Shown here one piece after another: positions 1 to 12,474 of a stretch of 64,000 bases of DNA. The stretch is from Glossina fuscipes (Eukaryota; Arthropoda; Insecta; Diptera; Glossinidae). A program made the position numbers and the translations under genes. Numbering within the stretch: position 1 is the first letter of the stretch; each line of letters opens with the position of its first letter. The notes beneath the pieces were generated by a model, which saw nothing but the letters and a program-made list of their open reading frames with translations, was not told where the DNA came from and ran no database searches. The stretch covers positions 13,825,634 to 13,889,633 of the forward strand of contig NW_023998414.1 in the NCBI RefSeq assembly GCF_014805625.2, in the 5' to 3' direction.

Positions 1-2484
1 GACTTATAAACGCGATAATAAACTATAAATAAAAATAAAAAAAAAATTATTTTTTTAAAAATTATTATTATCTTTTTTTTTTATTTAAATGAAACGCTTA
101 CCCGTGCATCCGTGCGATTATAGGTTAAATGGTTTCAAAAGGATCTTTTGTTTTAATGAAACAAACTTTACCTTTTCATCTACTATCCTTATGAGAAATA
201 TTTTAGTAAGTAATTATTAGCCGATAATTTCAAAAAGACCATCACGTAAATAAAAGGCATTTAATTTATTTTGTACGAAAATGGTTTCAATCTATTCTTT
301 CATTGTAATGACAACAGCCTTACTTGGTAACAGACTATGCTGTTATGAAAAAATTGTTGTTGTTGTTCATATCTAAGTATACATATATAAATATATATAC
401 GCTATACTACGAAAATAGAAGAAGTCGATCAGAGGTTTATTGAAGGAAACAAACTGCTATTGTTTTCAAATTATTTTTATGTTATTTAGTAACGGATCTC
501 ATGCATTTTCAAATTTAATCCAAAGGATATTAATTAAGAACAAGAAGAGCATGATCAACTTGCTATCTTTGAGATTGTTTTATTTAAGTAATTGTAAAGA
601 GCTAATAGTCGAATATGAAAGATTCATTATAATCAAGTCAGTGTTCTTCGTGGGTTCAAATCTCGATGCGGCAAAGTTGATCCTGATCGTAGCTGAAGTG
701 ACTGCACGTCGAATGGGTAAAGTCATAACACTTACCAACTAGGCAGCGGTTACCTCCCTAACTTATCTTCCTTTTCTTCACTTTTTCGCTCGTGACCGTC
801 ACTATGTTGCACGAATAGATGGCATACCTTGCGTGATTGATCGCATTTTCTTCTAGTTTCGCAGATTTGAATTAAAATTCTTTAAGCAAAGGAATATTAA
901 CGCAGTTATCCTTGTTTTCAAAATCTACCGTGCACCGTGACTAAAGTACAAGTTATGATAGGCAGAAAAGATTTTTGTTTTTTTTATTCCGATTCTGTTT
1001 TAATATACAGGGAAGACTTTCCCTCTGTCTACTAAATTTGTACGAGCGAAGCGTATAGACTTACCATAGTTACAATGAATGCTCGTTCCGTCGATAAAAG
1101 CGATAATATTTACTGAGACGGGGTCGCCACCTCTCTATTTTGTTATCTTTCACGGTCACCGTGTTACATTTCTAAGCGACGTTACCATAAGTTTGCTTTG
1201 ATTGATTATATTTTGAAAAAAAAAAAAAAAAAAAAAAGAGAAAATAAATTTGCTATTATTCGATTCTAAAGCTTTTCATCTAATATTTCTGAAATTATAA
1301 TTGTTATTGTAATTGGCTTTTACATCTTTTTCTGCGATCAAAACGAAAAGTTTTGATTATTTTCTTTCAGCTAAATAAATCATGCAAATGCCCAAAATCA
1401 TTGAGATCATCTTTAATATAAATTTCATATTAGTTAACTACACCTGTCTCTGAAGTTTTCCAAGAGTTTGTCGCCCTATGTCGCGAGAATGACGTGTGAT
1501 TCCTTACAGTAAAGACGAAATTCATATTCGCTACAGCATTTGTATGCTAATTGGATTCAATTAAATGACAAATTATTTGTGCATTAATTTAATTTAAATT
1601 TCGGAACTCGTGTATTAACTCACCTCGCAAGCACTTAACTTACTTCTTAGATAATCAAGATAAGATTCTATCTTTGTTAACTTTTGACTTGATTTCGTGT
1701 GAAATACTTATTAGAAAAGATTTTTTTTGCATATGTCCGTATGACTTGTATGGTATGCAAAACTACTTTCTATCCATTTATTGAATCTTTTCTTTCTTTC
1801 AAAAAGTCAAAATTCAGTTTGCCGTTTCGTCAATTAACTACGCATTCAAAAAACACGACAAACATTGTCGGCCAGAATTATTTTCATTACTACGTTAAAC
1901 GTGAAACGTTAATCATCATCAAATAGTTATCGAATATTCAAAGCAAATTAAAGCGAATACTGAATCGCCTAAATGATACGAAAGCACATCATTCGTATAT
2001 GTATTTTTTTTTTTTTTTTTTTTTTTTAAATCGTAATAAATGCATTAATTGTCTTCATTTGAATGAAAAAATTAAGGCGAAAGGAAAAATTTTAAATAAA
2101 ACACAATTTTTACTATCACATATATCTGCGTGTCTCTATACTACCTCATTTATGTATAAATGCATGTACAGGCTTGCGTTAATGTGTTGTCTTTGTTCGT
2201 TGTTTTTTTTTTTTTTTTTTTTTTCTTTTTTTTTCAAATAGAAGCGAGCTGCTCTAAATTTAAGGATAATAAGAAAAAACTAAAACAAAAACATGCGACT
2301 TACCATGATTTCACTTTGCCTCTGCTTCTCCTATTTATCACTCTGCACACTTCTTTTGGGCTTAAACTTAAAATAACAAGATTTATCAAAAGATGAAGAG
2401 CATGAAATAAAATGTCGGTTGTAACTGAATCCTGTACATACACACTTAAACTGCCCCTCAAACAAACAAAAAATTACACAAATT

Positions 2485-2487
<3 letters not shown>

Positions 2488-2535
<48 letters not shown>
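2488..2535. repeat. (TA)n microsatellite
   Basis: Nearly pure TA dinucleotide run. Further TA runs occur at 3204-3231, 30908-30945, 42770-42798, 61275-61306 and 63937-63958. Confidence 0.95.
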
Positions 2536-2537
<2 letters not shown>

Positions 2538-2925
2538 ACATACACGGGCGGATACACACATACATTGATGGTACTTAGTGAAGATAGCACAGATGTTTTG
2601 TTTAATCAACCAAAACCTTGCACGCGTACAATTGTATCATACATACAAGTACAAGCATATGCATATATTAATATAAATGGTTTGTATGTATATAGAAGAT
2701 ATTGTATGATTGTACATACACACAAAAAAAAAAAATAAATAAATAAATAAATAAAAAAAAAAACAAGACTTAGCTTTTGCAACCATCGTCGCCATCCGGT
2801 ATATAATTTGTTTTTATTTCCTCTCCGACATTTTTCGGTAGCTACACGCATACATACAATGTACGTAAACCGTTACCTTCACCTCAACATCATACAAACA
2901 CGAACACGTATACAAATACTTACAT

Positions 2926-2949
2926 ACACACACACACACACACACACAC
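2926..2949. repeat. (CA)n microsatellite
   Basis: Short pure CA run. Confidence 0.9.
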
Positions 2950-3199
2950 GAGCATACAAACACATGACTACAGGCATTCGCAGTCTTGATCTCTCGTTTG
3001 CCATCTGTACTCCGGCTCAGTCCGGTTTGGTATGGTTTGGTCTGCATTGGCCTACTGAAATAGTTTTCATCCTGCTATTGAGGAAAAAAAAAAAAAAAAC
3101 AAGTTTGATTATAATAAAAATAAAAAGCAGAAATCTAATATACACCTTGAACCGAATCCTGGATGCTCGTCATTTTAACTATATATTTATACATATATT

Positions 3200-3239
<40 letters not shown>

Positions 3240-3461
3240 GATTTATATGAAAATTTGATGAAATTGCTTTCGAGAATTGTACCGATTTTTTCGTGACACA
3301 CATAAATATTTATAAATTTTATATAGAATTGAATTTATTTTTGTAATCTGAGCATACTTAAGGAGAATATTTGAGTGAACGAACGAACAAAGGACATGCA
3401 GATGGACCGATGGCTAGATGACGAGAGAAGTTTTAGATTAAAAAACGACCGAACAAAAGAG

Positions 3462-3560
3462 AAAACAAATAGATGTGAAAACTTTCTTATAAAATTATAC
3501 ATATATACATACAATAATTACATATAATTTTATAAGAAAGTTTTGACATCTATTTGTTTT
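3462..3560. repeat. near-perfect 37-bp inverted repeat with 25-nt loop
   Basis: Arms 3462-3498 and 3524-3560 are reverse complements at 36 of 37 positions, the single exception being a G/G mismatch, around a 25-nt AT-rich loop. Transcribed, it would form a long hairpin. It could be a tiny fold-back element, a MITE remnant, or a miRNA or hairpin-RNA precursor; sequence alone does not decide. Confidence 0.9.
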
Positions 3561-5019
3561 TTTTATATAGATATATGTATATAGATATATATATTAATAT
3601 GCAAATTCTTTGACTTGGATATATTTTTTTGTTACAAATTAATTGAAGAAACTAATCTACTTTCATTTCGCACAGATGAGTGTAAAAATACCACAAAAAA
3701 GAAACCTGATGCCTCGACTTGCCTTCTTTTTGCGTTGGTCGAGTTTGATTCAAACAATTTTCACGTGAACTTACGTGCTTGATTACAATGTTGTTCAAAC
3801 AATTGAGAGCAACGTTTGTTGATGTGAACCTGCGCTCTCAATTCCTTGCTTGCTGGTTCTCTTATTATTATTATTATTATTATTATTATCGTTGCTACTA
3901 TTCTGATGACTTTCGAAAGCGTCTTCGAGCAGTCTATGTATGCGTATATATATGTATACGTTTTTCTTTAAAATTACATATATATGAATATATCTATGCA
4001 TATATATATATATATAATCGCACTTTTAAAAATCAATTCGACGTCATTTATTTATATTTAGGATAGTCTTAAAAGTATTATGCTTTGTTGTAAAAATAAT
4101 TAAAAAAAACAAAATCTAGATGATGAATATATATCTATATAGGCAGAGGATTTAAGTATTAAATCTCGCTTAAAAATGCAAATAAAGAAAGAAAAAGACA
4201 CGAAACACGAATTTCATAATTTATTTTATATTCTCATCATGCTACTGCTTAGTCGGCGGTGATTGCCAAACGATCAATTATTTGTTACACTTGGGATTAA
4301 TTAAATTCTATACAAATCCATAGAAAAATGTGATTTAAATTTCAAACGTGTCTTATTGTTGACACTATTACGTACGTGCTCAATGTGCCCAATGAGTGAA
4401 CTTTTAGTTAAATAATAATACATATACACATATTACACATTATCAAACTAAATAAATGATTATTATCGTATTTACATCACACAATTGTCCATAGTCTTTA
4501 TTACGTTGTGCTTTGAACTGCAATTAATTACTATGAACTTAAGCTTAAAATAAAATTCATCTTTTCACTGATAATAAATTGAATTGTGTGTACATTATTA
4601 TTAGTTTATATTGAAAATAAAATGGCAAGCGATAAGAATTTTCCACGTGACAGCTTATATTGAAACGTAATGATCATCGTTCTCTATCTATATATATATA
4701 TATATATATATATTTATTGGAAAAATAATCATAATCGCTTTAAGTATATGCATACATCAACGAATATAATCTCAAAATTTGGAGTTCATTTATCAATATC
4801 CGTCCGTGTGTCCGTTATTATTTTCGAATGTCATAAGCGCAACAAAAAAAAAAAAAAAAAAAAAGAAGCTAATATGTAATTAAATTAATTTTGATCAAAT
4901 TCCACACATAAATTGGCTAAATTCGCTAATGGGCACGCCCATCGCCCATAGACATCTTGAAAATTCAAAATTTTATTTTATTTTTCCTACAAATTCAGAA
5001 GTGAAAAGGCGCTATAGGG

Positions 5020-5306
5020 GGACACGATAAACCTTTACCCACTTTTCAAAACAGGACGTTCTATGGGAAATGGTCGAGAAAGTTATCCCATCCAAATCGT
5101 TTTCAATAGCGTTTGTCCTTGCGCCTAAGCACATCACCATGCATCTAATTGCATTAAAAATTTGCGATTTATAGGCTAAACACAACAACGAAACGAAGCA
5201 GAGAGACAAACGCACGAACAATATAATAAAAGGTTAGTCTATCTCAAATCTCTCCGGATGTTGTTTAGATCCATATAAACTATTGGTACAAATGGTGCAG
5301 GGTATA
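5020..5306 (+). repeat. TIR-type interspersed repeat, partial copy
   Basis: Contains the family modules in order: a GGGAAATGGTCGAGAAAG-like block, TTTTCAATAGCGTTTGTCC, an AGAGAGACAAACG tract, AATATAATAAAAGG, and the tail AATGGTGCAGGGTATAG. The 5' terminus is missing or diverged. Confidence 0.6.
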
Positions 5307-6702
5307 GCAATTCTTAGATGGCTTACGGTTTGTATTTGCAAAAATCTCTTCAGTTTAACATTTTCTGCTACGGTTATTAAATTGTTGGGAAAAAAAAAGA
5401 TTTTTCGATTTTTTCTGCAGATACTTTTCTTAGATATATGAGTATAGTCACATGAACGTAATCAATTCGATTCGAATTCTCTTACGCTGATGAAAAATGT
5501 ATAAATTTGAGAAAAATACAAAAATTATAAAAATTTTTTAAAGTTTTTGATTAATGAGATTTGCCATAGGTGATGGATATAAAGATCAACTCGTTTAGAA
5601 GCAAAAGAACGAAAGGAGGAAAGAAGAAAACCCCCTTTGAATATTAGATCAATAAGATGCTTCTTCTTAAATATTTTTCTTCTGAAATTCTGAAATTATT
5701 TGCTTTTTTACCTCATGCTTTTCGATTTATATGAAAGGAATTTAGATGGTAAGAAACTTTAAAATAATCGGATAGATCGGATAGATCTTTTTTGAATCCT
5801 TATCAAATCATATCATTTATTATTTAATAAGATTATCATATCCAGTTTGTGTTTTCGAAAAAAAAATGTAAAAAAATTTGGATTAAATTCTTTTTTTAAA
5901 TATATTTCCTATGAAAAGTATTATGATTTCAATGTTCCCTCGACGTGACATCTTGCAGGTCAAGGTGCTTTTCAGTTGACAGTTCAACATTGCCGATATG
6001 TAAGCAAAACCTGGCTGTCAAATACGCGCTCCACGAAATGGATAAAATGTGATATTATTTTCTGTTGCCCAGCCATAGCTTGGACGGGACATTACAACAT
6101 AATGTCAAAATATCTAAACAAACTTTTTCCTATCATTTTGTAATCTTCACTTCTTCACGGAAAGGCACTTTTTGCCGTCTACTGAAATAATTCGAAGTGT
6201 ACTTTAATAGAATGTTTTTAGAACGTTTTGTCTGCGTAGCCTGGAAACTAGTTCATCAATGCCTATATGATTCTCTTCTGCTCAGATTTAGACTGATGAT
6301 GTTCTATTCGGTTCTGACGTTCTCTAGGAGGGGGGCAAAAAACAACTGCACGCCTCCGGTTATATGTAACATATATTACGACCTTGAAAAGTGTGCGCAA
6401 TTAAATCTATTCCGTTTGTGTCACGCGAATATTGAAATATCTTTAAATTTCATTTTGAATACTCAAGGAACGTAGGTACAAAAAAAAAAAAAATATATTC
6501 AGTAAAAGAAAATCTTATATAATATTTTTTTTTATAATTTTTCTTTCATACATTTACATATACATATATTCTAACTAAATAACGAAAAAAAAAAAAAAAA
6601 AAAAAATCTTTTTCTCTTTTTTTTTATTTAACGCTGCTACTAAACGCACGAATTTCTTGACCAATACTGACCAATACGTATATCAACTATCGTCATATAT
6701 AG

Positions 6703-6851
6703 CATGTTTGGAAGAAGACTGCGTTGATTTTCAAGGTAATTCAGTTAATCACGGAATGTTATATGTACCGGGACCAGGCGTATGCAGTCTGTGTGTCTGT
6801 TACCATTCAGAGCCGTTATGGTGTAAGGCCATCTATTGTGATCCACCTTAT
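6703..6851 (+). CDS. VWC-domain protein, exon with first half of the domain
   Basis: Internal exon. Its acceptor is the first AG (6701-6702) after a TACTAAA-like branch site (about 6636) and a poly-T tract; the donor TAT|GTAAGT is at 6852. It enters in phase 1 and leaves in phase 0. It encodes [17 protein letters not shown], then [19 protein letters not shown] and KAIYCDPPY: the C-x2-C-x-C and C-x4-C spacing of a von Willebrand factor C domain, a cysteine-rich extracellular fold often found in BMP-binding proteins. Upstream exons, including any signal peptide, were not found. I do not recognise the exact gene; a DGCR2/IDD-like origin crossed my mind but I cannot support it. Confidence 0.85.
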
Positions 6852-7257
6852 GTAAGTAAATAACAATATGTATATATATATATATATATGCGTACAATTA
6901 CATGCATATCACTAATTATATAGCTTGTTTGCATGCATGCACACTTATTATATTATGTACTTACATTAGCAATCTAATTGTAATATATTCTTTATTATTA
7001 TTATATTTATTCTTGTTCTTATTACAATCATATAAGTATATTAATATGTTTATGCCATTTGTAACTATTTAGGCCGCATTCATTAGAAATCTCGCTTATA
7101 AATTTAGTTTTGAATGTAAGCAAGTTAGTCGGACGATCCAATCATTTCTTCTTGAAATTTTGAAAAAAAAAAAAAAAAAAAAAATACCACAAAAAAAAAA
7201 AAAAATTAAACTTATTGCATACAATCTCCATAGAATGAAATGAAAGTTTAACAAGTA

Positions 7258-7580
7258 AGAACTCTATAGTGAAGCACGTCCCACCCTTAAATACTTTGGA
7301 GCACTTTACAATTATTCATATATCAACATTTCAATATAAGGCGTCATACGGGGACTCATCCCGCTTCGGTCCTTGAGCCAAAAAACACGGCAGCGTACCA
7401 AATTCCATCAAAACATCTCGAAAATTGCGACCTGTGAGTTGAATATAAAATGAAAAAAGACGGACAGAGGGACAGACATGTTTACGTGTAATAAAAGGTG
7501 GATTTATAACAAGTTCTTTTGGGTGTTGCATACATCCGCACAAACTTAATATACCCTTGTATCACAAATGATGTAGGGTA
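7258..7580 (+). repeat. TIR-type interspersed repeat, partial copy
   Basis: Shows TTGAGCCAAAAAACACGG, CCATCAAAACATCTCGAAAA, a GACGGACAGAGGGACAGAC tract, TTCTTTTGGGTGTTGCATAC and the terminal ATCACAAATGATGTAGGGTA. It lies inside the VWC gene intron. Confidence 0.75.
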
Positions 7581-8055
7581 CGAGAAGCCACAACTAAGCA
7601 TGCCCTCCAAAACCGAAATAGCAGTGCAGGAGTTAAAAGAGGCACATTGTAACGTATCCATCTTAAGGTTTGAAAAATTTCCCAATATGCTAGAGTGACT
7701 ATCTATCTATCATACTGAGAATCCCAAAGATTGCATTCCCTTTGAATTAAGGAGACAGAAAGAGAAAGAGATTTTCACAATTTTTCTTTTCTTCTCTTTT
7801 GACGCAAGGATATAAAGAAGAGGTAATAGAACAATAATATTACAGATTTTTTTGACCTTTTAAAATTTTTCCTACGTCCCCATTTATCGTAAGAGGTCAG
7901 TGAAGGCAATAAACAAAAATTGATTATCTAAACAAAAATGTAGAATAGTCTGTCTGTCTGTCTATTTGCTTAACTGATTTATGAATATTTTTCGATCGAT
8001 TGATTACTCTTTTTTAACACTTTACCGAACAGCCTTCGGCGACGAAACTGAAATA

Positions 8056-8250
8056 GACCCATCTTTTATTATAGTGATCGGTTCGAAATCACTTTCTAAG
8101 TTGATCTAAGCTTGTTTCTCCATCTGTCCGTCTGTTTTTCGTACAATAATTGAGATATTTTGATGAAATTTGGCAAACTGAGAGATTTTGGCCCAAAGGC
8201 AAGAAATTTGCAATTCCAAATGACCACTTTTTCGATCACTTTATCCGTGT
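8056..8250 (-). repeat. TIR-type interspersed repeat, internal part only
   Basis: Reverse orientation: TCTTTTATTATAGTGATCGG, ATCTGTCCGTCTG, GATATTTTGATGAAATTTGG, TTTTGGCCCAAAGGC and CCACTTTTTCGATCACTT. Both ends are missing. Confidence 0.7.
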
Positions 8251-8648
8251 GTAAAAGTGAAAATGTGCGCAGTGAATACAATTTTGCCATTTTCCCAAAG
8301 CAAAAATAAAGACCATTAATGCGCTTAAAAGTTTTCCTTTTCCCATTGCATTGAACAAAAACAATTACTTTGAAAATTATTTTCAACGTATAGTAAAATG
8401 TGTGATGATAATCTTTGTGGAAAAACAATAATAAGAATAAACATTCCGAAATTAAATATTAATTTTCATTAGTTTTATGTATATACATATATATATAAAT
8501 ATAAATGTTGTTGGTTCATGTTAAGAAAAACCTATTTTTACATTTAACAATGCCGGATATTCTAGTATTCGTTTTACAAAAAATATTCGGAATTTTTCAT
8601 TATTTCTTCTCTGTCTCGTTTCTAATTCTATTCGCATCATTACTACAG

Positions 8649-8729
8649 TTCTGTAAGAACTTTAGAGTAGGGGAACGTTGCTGCGAATTCGAATGCCTGG
8701 ATCCACCCGGTGAAGATAATTTATATCAG
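8649..8729 (+). CDS. VWC-domain protein, exon with second half of the domain
   Basis: 27 codons, phase 0 at both ends, between acceptor TACTACAG (8641-8648) and donor CAG|GTGAGT (8730). It reads FCKNFRVGERCCEFECLDPP, then GEDNLYQ. Joined to the previous exon it gives DPPYFCK and supplies the C, CC and C that close the VWC pattern. Confidence 0.88.
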
Positions 8730-8885
8730 GTGAGTAAAAATCTGTAAATGCAGACAAATCAAAATAAAAAAGAAACTAAAAAAAAATTCAAGAAAATTCT
8801 CGCACTATTCGCAAAATTATTAGAATTTCAAGGTTTTTTTGTTTTTTTCTTTTTTCTTTTTACACATATTTATCCGAACAAACAG
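8730..8885 (+). other. VWC gene last intron (156 nt)
   Basis: GTGAGT at the left end and a T-rich tract then CAG at the right. The reading frame stays partly open across it, but the splice sites and phase support removal. Confidence 0.8.
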
Positions 8886-9008
8886 GAACGTATGAGAAAG
8901 CGAGCAGAAATATTAGCCGGTAATAGTACAGCCGCGCATACCATTACACCTTTGGCCGTCTCGACATTATTAATGACCTTCTTCGGCAACACTCTCTTCA
9001 ATTTATAA
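8886..9008 (+). CDS. VWC-domain protein, last coding exon with GPI-anchor-like tail
   Basis: Acceptor CAAACAG (8879-8885) after a T-rich tract; stop TAA at 9006-9008; phase 0. It encodes ERMRKRAEILAGNST, then AAHTITPLAV and STLLMTFFGNTLFNL. A basic stretch is followed by a small-residue site (GNSTAA), a short spacer and a hydrophobic run to the very C terminus, the layout of a GPI-attachment signal; a C-terminal membrane anchor is the alternative. So the protein is probably a surface-tethered VWC protein. It is convergent with ph. Confidence 0.85.
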   Translation, partial: ERMRKRAEILAGNSTAAHTITPLAVSTLLMTFFGNTLFNL

Positions 9009-9062
9009 CTTGAGCCAAACTTTATTAGTGATTTCCTTGTATAAGCGAAACAAAAATAAATC
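9009..9062 (+). other. 3' UTR start and AATAAA of the VWC gene
   Basis: An AATAAA hexamer at 9055-9060 lies 47 nt after the stop and is followed by T-rich sequence. Cleavage is expected shortly downstream, though other A-rich hexamers follow. Confidence 0.5.
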
Positions 9063-9349
9063 AATTTTTTTTTTTTTGTTTTTTTTTTTACATATATAAT
9101 TCTAGCAGATATTAAAAATTAAAAAAACAAAAAAATTAAAAAAAAAAAAAAAAAAATTAAAACAATTTCTAAAGATAATTAATATATATAGAAGTAATTA
9201 ACATTAATAATTATAAAGATATGTAAAAAAAATTATTAGCACTTTTTTTACCTTCAGAGAACGAAATATATTGTATAATAATTTTAATTATAAAATTCTA
9301 TACTCTATACTCTATGTACTCTCTTAATCAAATGCTCCTCTAATTCTAT

Positions 9350-9373
9350 CATCTATCTATCTATCTATCTATC
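9350..9373. repeat. (TCTA)n microsatellite
   Basis: Six or so copies of TCTA, followed by degenerate CTAT/CTCT sequence. Confidence 0.9.
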
Positions 9374-9901
9374 CCTTTCTCTCTATCTATCTAATATCTT
9401 CCTATCTCTCTCGCTGCCCCTTTTTCGAATAATCGAAAATATATATAACAAAAAAAAACAAAAAAAAAAAACAAATATATGGTAACAATTTTAATACAAG
9501 GCAACGTAATTTACGATAATAATGGTAATAATTTTTTTTTTTAAATTTTTTCAAAAAAAAAAAAAAAAAAAAAAAAACAAATCAATAGAAAACGAACAAA
9601 AAAGAAACAAAAAAACCGGGAGAAATTAAAATACAGCACACCAAGAAATTCATTTTAAAACGATATTTATTACCATTATCTCCGAAAGGTTATATTAGTT
9701 TTATCGTTCAGTAAGCAACACGTACACATAAATGAACGCGGAAATGATAAATTAATTTAAAAGCTTAAAATCTATACCTAACAATCTAGCGATATGCATC
9801 CACGTTGATCCATCTTGTGTTTTGATTTCATGCATATGAAACAAGACAAAAAGTGTCTGAAAAGCCGCATTATTTTTAATTGACTTGAATTGAAAAATCG
9901 G

Positions 9902-10380
9902 TTAGTAAAAGTGTCTGAAATTGATCGGTGGACGTGGATAGAACTCTACCTCTCTCTCTCTCTCTCTCTCTATACCATCTGTCGCTGTGAAGCTAAGAGC
10001 CATAGAAGATAAAAAATAGAGGGAAAAGAAACATTTCGCATCTACAACGGGTGAGTCATATGTTGATCTTCTTTCGATCTCTGAACTCTGAGCGATTTTA
10101 TTTACGTATATAGAAACTTTTGCTTTTTCGAAATTGTTTCCCATCGTTGGTAAATTTCCTCAAATATTCTCATCAACAATCTATCTTCAATTATTACCTT
10201 ATCAGGGTACGGGAGATATGAAGGCCTATAAGGCAAAAACCTCAAACCTCCAACCGCATTCAAAAAATAATAAAAAAAAATTAAAGTCAATGCCGTTAGC
10301 GTAACTAGTAATTTGGTGAACAAGTTTTTTTTCATATGATTCCATTCGTCATAAAAAAAAAAGAAAAGAAAAACACTCAT
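9902..10380 (-). CDS. possible two-exon small membrane protein (unrecognised)
   Basis: The exon 10380-10106 opens with ATG and encodes 91 codons. They include a basic start (MKKNLFTKLL), a hydrophobic stretch and a non-repetitive tail (PYPDKVIIEDRLLMRIFEE, IYQRWETISKKQKFLY). A donor AC|GTAAAT and an acceptor GGCTCTTAG 113 nt on would join it, in frame, to 9992-9902, ending PRPPINFRHFY-stop, total 121 residues. The second part is built on a (TC)n microsatellite. A type II membrane topology is possible. The hydrophobic run is partly poly-T driven, so chance is a serious alternative. Confidence 0.22.
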
Positions 10381-10678
10381 TGAACATTCTCTCTTTCGAA
10401 TTCAAATCAGCTCAGGGTATTATTACCCCTATTACCCCTTTTTAATGGAAGCTGAAAAGTGAAAAGTGAAAAGTTTTTAATAAAAATATTCAATAACTGA
10501 CATTAATACATACGTTTTATAAATATGATATAATAATAAAGCAAAATATCAATCAATTTCTCGCCCTTCTTTATCAATCAATACTTTCACCCTCCTTAAG
10601 AACTCATCTGCAGTGATTTGTTTGTATAAGCCAATCAGGGTCCAAGTAAAACGATGAAAATTTGCATATGTCGCATAC

Positions 10679-10701
10679 GTCCGTCCGTCCGTCCGTCCGT
10701 C
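10679..10701. repeat. (CCGT)n microsatellite
   Basis: Five copies of CCGT. The same GTCC/GGAC tetramer occurs inside the TIR-type repeats, so this is probably a remnant of one. Confidence 0.8.
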
Positions 10702-12474
10702 CCGACAGTAGAAGCAAGCCAGGAAATGATTCCCTATAATCTCCAAATCTGTTTCCTTTTAATTAGCACCGATTCAGATCAATTCAGTCGTATAGAGAAG
10801 ATCAGGAGCTTGGCAAAAGTTGAAGATATGCAAAACGGGGATCAATGATTATTTCATTTTGGAACTACGGATTTCCTACCGTGATGGCATCCATAAGCAA
10901 ACCGATAAATAGCAAAAGACTACAGATAATGTCGACCCATATATTTCGCTTATTTTAAATAGATTTGAATTTTGTCAATAAACGGAACAAATATAGTTAC
11001 ATAGCTAATATGAAATCAAGTGCACATCAGATTTAAATCACTAGCGCTTAGCATTTAATCTATCACAAGAATATCTACGTTGAGCTACGGTACTCATGAT
11101 TAAGCTTAACAGTTTACATAATCTCTTTCTGTATTAGATTTCATTGTCTGTCTGTCTGTACTGCAACTAATCATCATATATCATATGAGAATTATACGAG
11201 ATCGGACCAATGCGACGTCCCTATATATAATTAGGAAAAGGTCATGTTTGAGAGTATGATGAATTCGACTTGAGACGTCACCTGAGCGTGTTTTTTTCTT
11301 TTCGTTTTTATTTTGTTATATTCTTATTTTCATTTTTTTTTTTTTTTTTTGTTTTCATAAAAACAGAAATATTTAAACACGAAGCCTTATTACTTATCTA
11401 CGTGTGAACACGTGCGTGAGATATTCACATGTAGTTTAACTATTAAATTTTCAGCTTTTATTTTATAACATGCACAATTATTGTCGTTTTATACGTTGTC
11501 TGCTTGCTTAGCTTACGGAATCAATGCAGAAAATTACATTAGATGATTTGACATTTTCAAACAAAACCATCCCATGCATCGCTGATTATATAAATGTATT
11601 GGAGAAATTTTATAAACGCGTTTCAATTCTTTTTTTTTTTTTTTTTTTGCCTCAGATGTCGTTTTCCCTCAATATTGTCACATTTATATATTAATGATCC
11701 CTAGTTACTGTGGTTTTTTTTTTTTTTTTTTTAGAGAGAATATATAGGCGTCTTATGGTCTATTTTATACATATTTGCCTGCTATCGATGATTGACTTTA
11801 TTTAGTTCACGTGTTGTGAGAGAACATAACATTTACCGACCGACTATATTTAGCATTTATAAATCGATTTAGGATTAAGCTGTACAGTTTGATTGGCAGT
11901 CCGTGTATAAATGTCGTGTCGATTTGATGACATTAAGAACACGATTGCCTTGGTTAAGGACGAATTTTATTGACTTCACATTGAAAGTAAAAAACATCTG
12001 AACTTGACTTTGTTCAGTTCCTTTCCACAGTGAAATGCATTTTATGTATATATTTTTTTTTTTTTTTTTCTATCGAAAATAAAATATTACTTAAGGGGTA
12101 ACTCCACAGAAATAGACTAAAAAAAAAAAAAAAAAAAAAGAAAAGTTAGTCATGAGAATTTTTTTTTTGTTTTTTTTTTATTTCGAAAAGAGGGCAAGTT
12201 AGTAAAATAAATATAATCAGGGAGCCTATTAAGACTATGTTTAATTAGTAACATTTTATCGACCGCTCGTCTATTAATAGTCTTAGTCGCTAACGCTTAC
12301 CTATAACGCTTATCTATTAACAGTTTTTTTTTTTTTAACGATACAATAAAACTGAAAACGATTGTAATAAATAAAGTGACAAGTAGAAGAAGTGGGTAGG
12401 CATTCCGCGCGACAAACTAAACCAAAACAGAGACGGCAAGAGGGAGGATCTCTAGCCCAGCGACCGGTCGGTAA

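Larger units (their letters stand above)
1..6702. other. non-coding DNA upstream of the VWC exons
   Basis: AT-rich, with poly-A/T runs, TA, CA and TTA microsatellites, a fold-back at 3462-3560 and one repeat copy at 5020-5306. The longer open frames here are driven by microsatellites. It may be an intron or upstream region of the VWC gene; no credible exon was found. Confidence 0.6.
6852..8648 (+). other. VWC gene intron (1.8 kb)
   Basis: Holds poly-A runs and two partial copies of the TIR-type repeat in opposite orientations (7258-7580 plus, 8056-8250 minus). No conserved coding segment is seen. Confidence 0.7.

Noticed and set aside
645..690. GGGTTCAAATCTCGATG resembling a tRNA T-arm or Pol III B box
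   Set aside because: No matching A box, anticodon arm or acceptor stem on either strand.
1999..3296. Several overlapping ORFs in the first 3.3 kb
   Set aside because: Driven by poly-T, TA and CA microsatellites; no conserved block or splice context.
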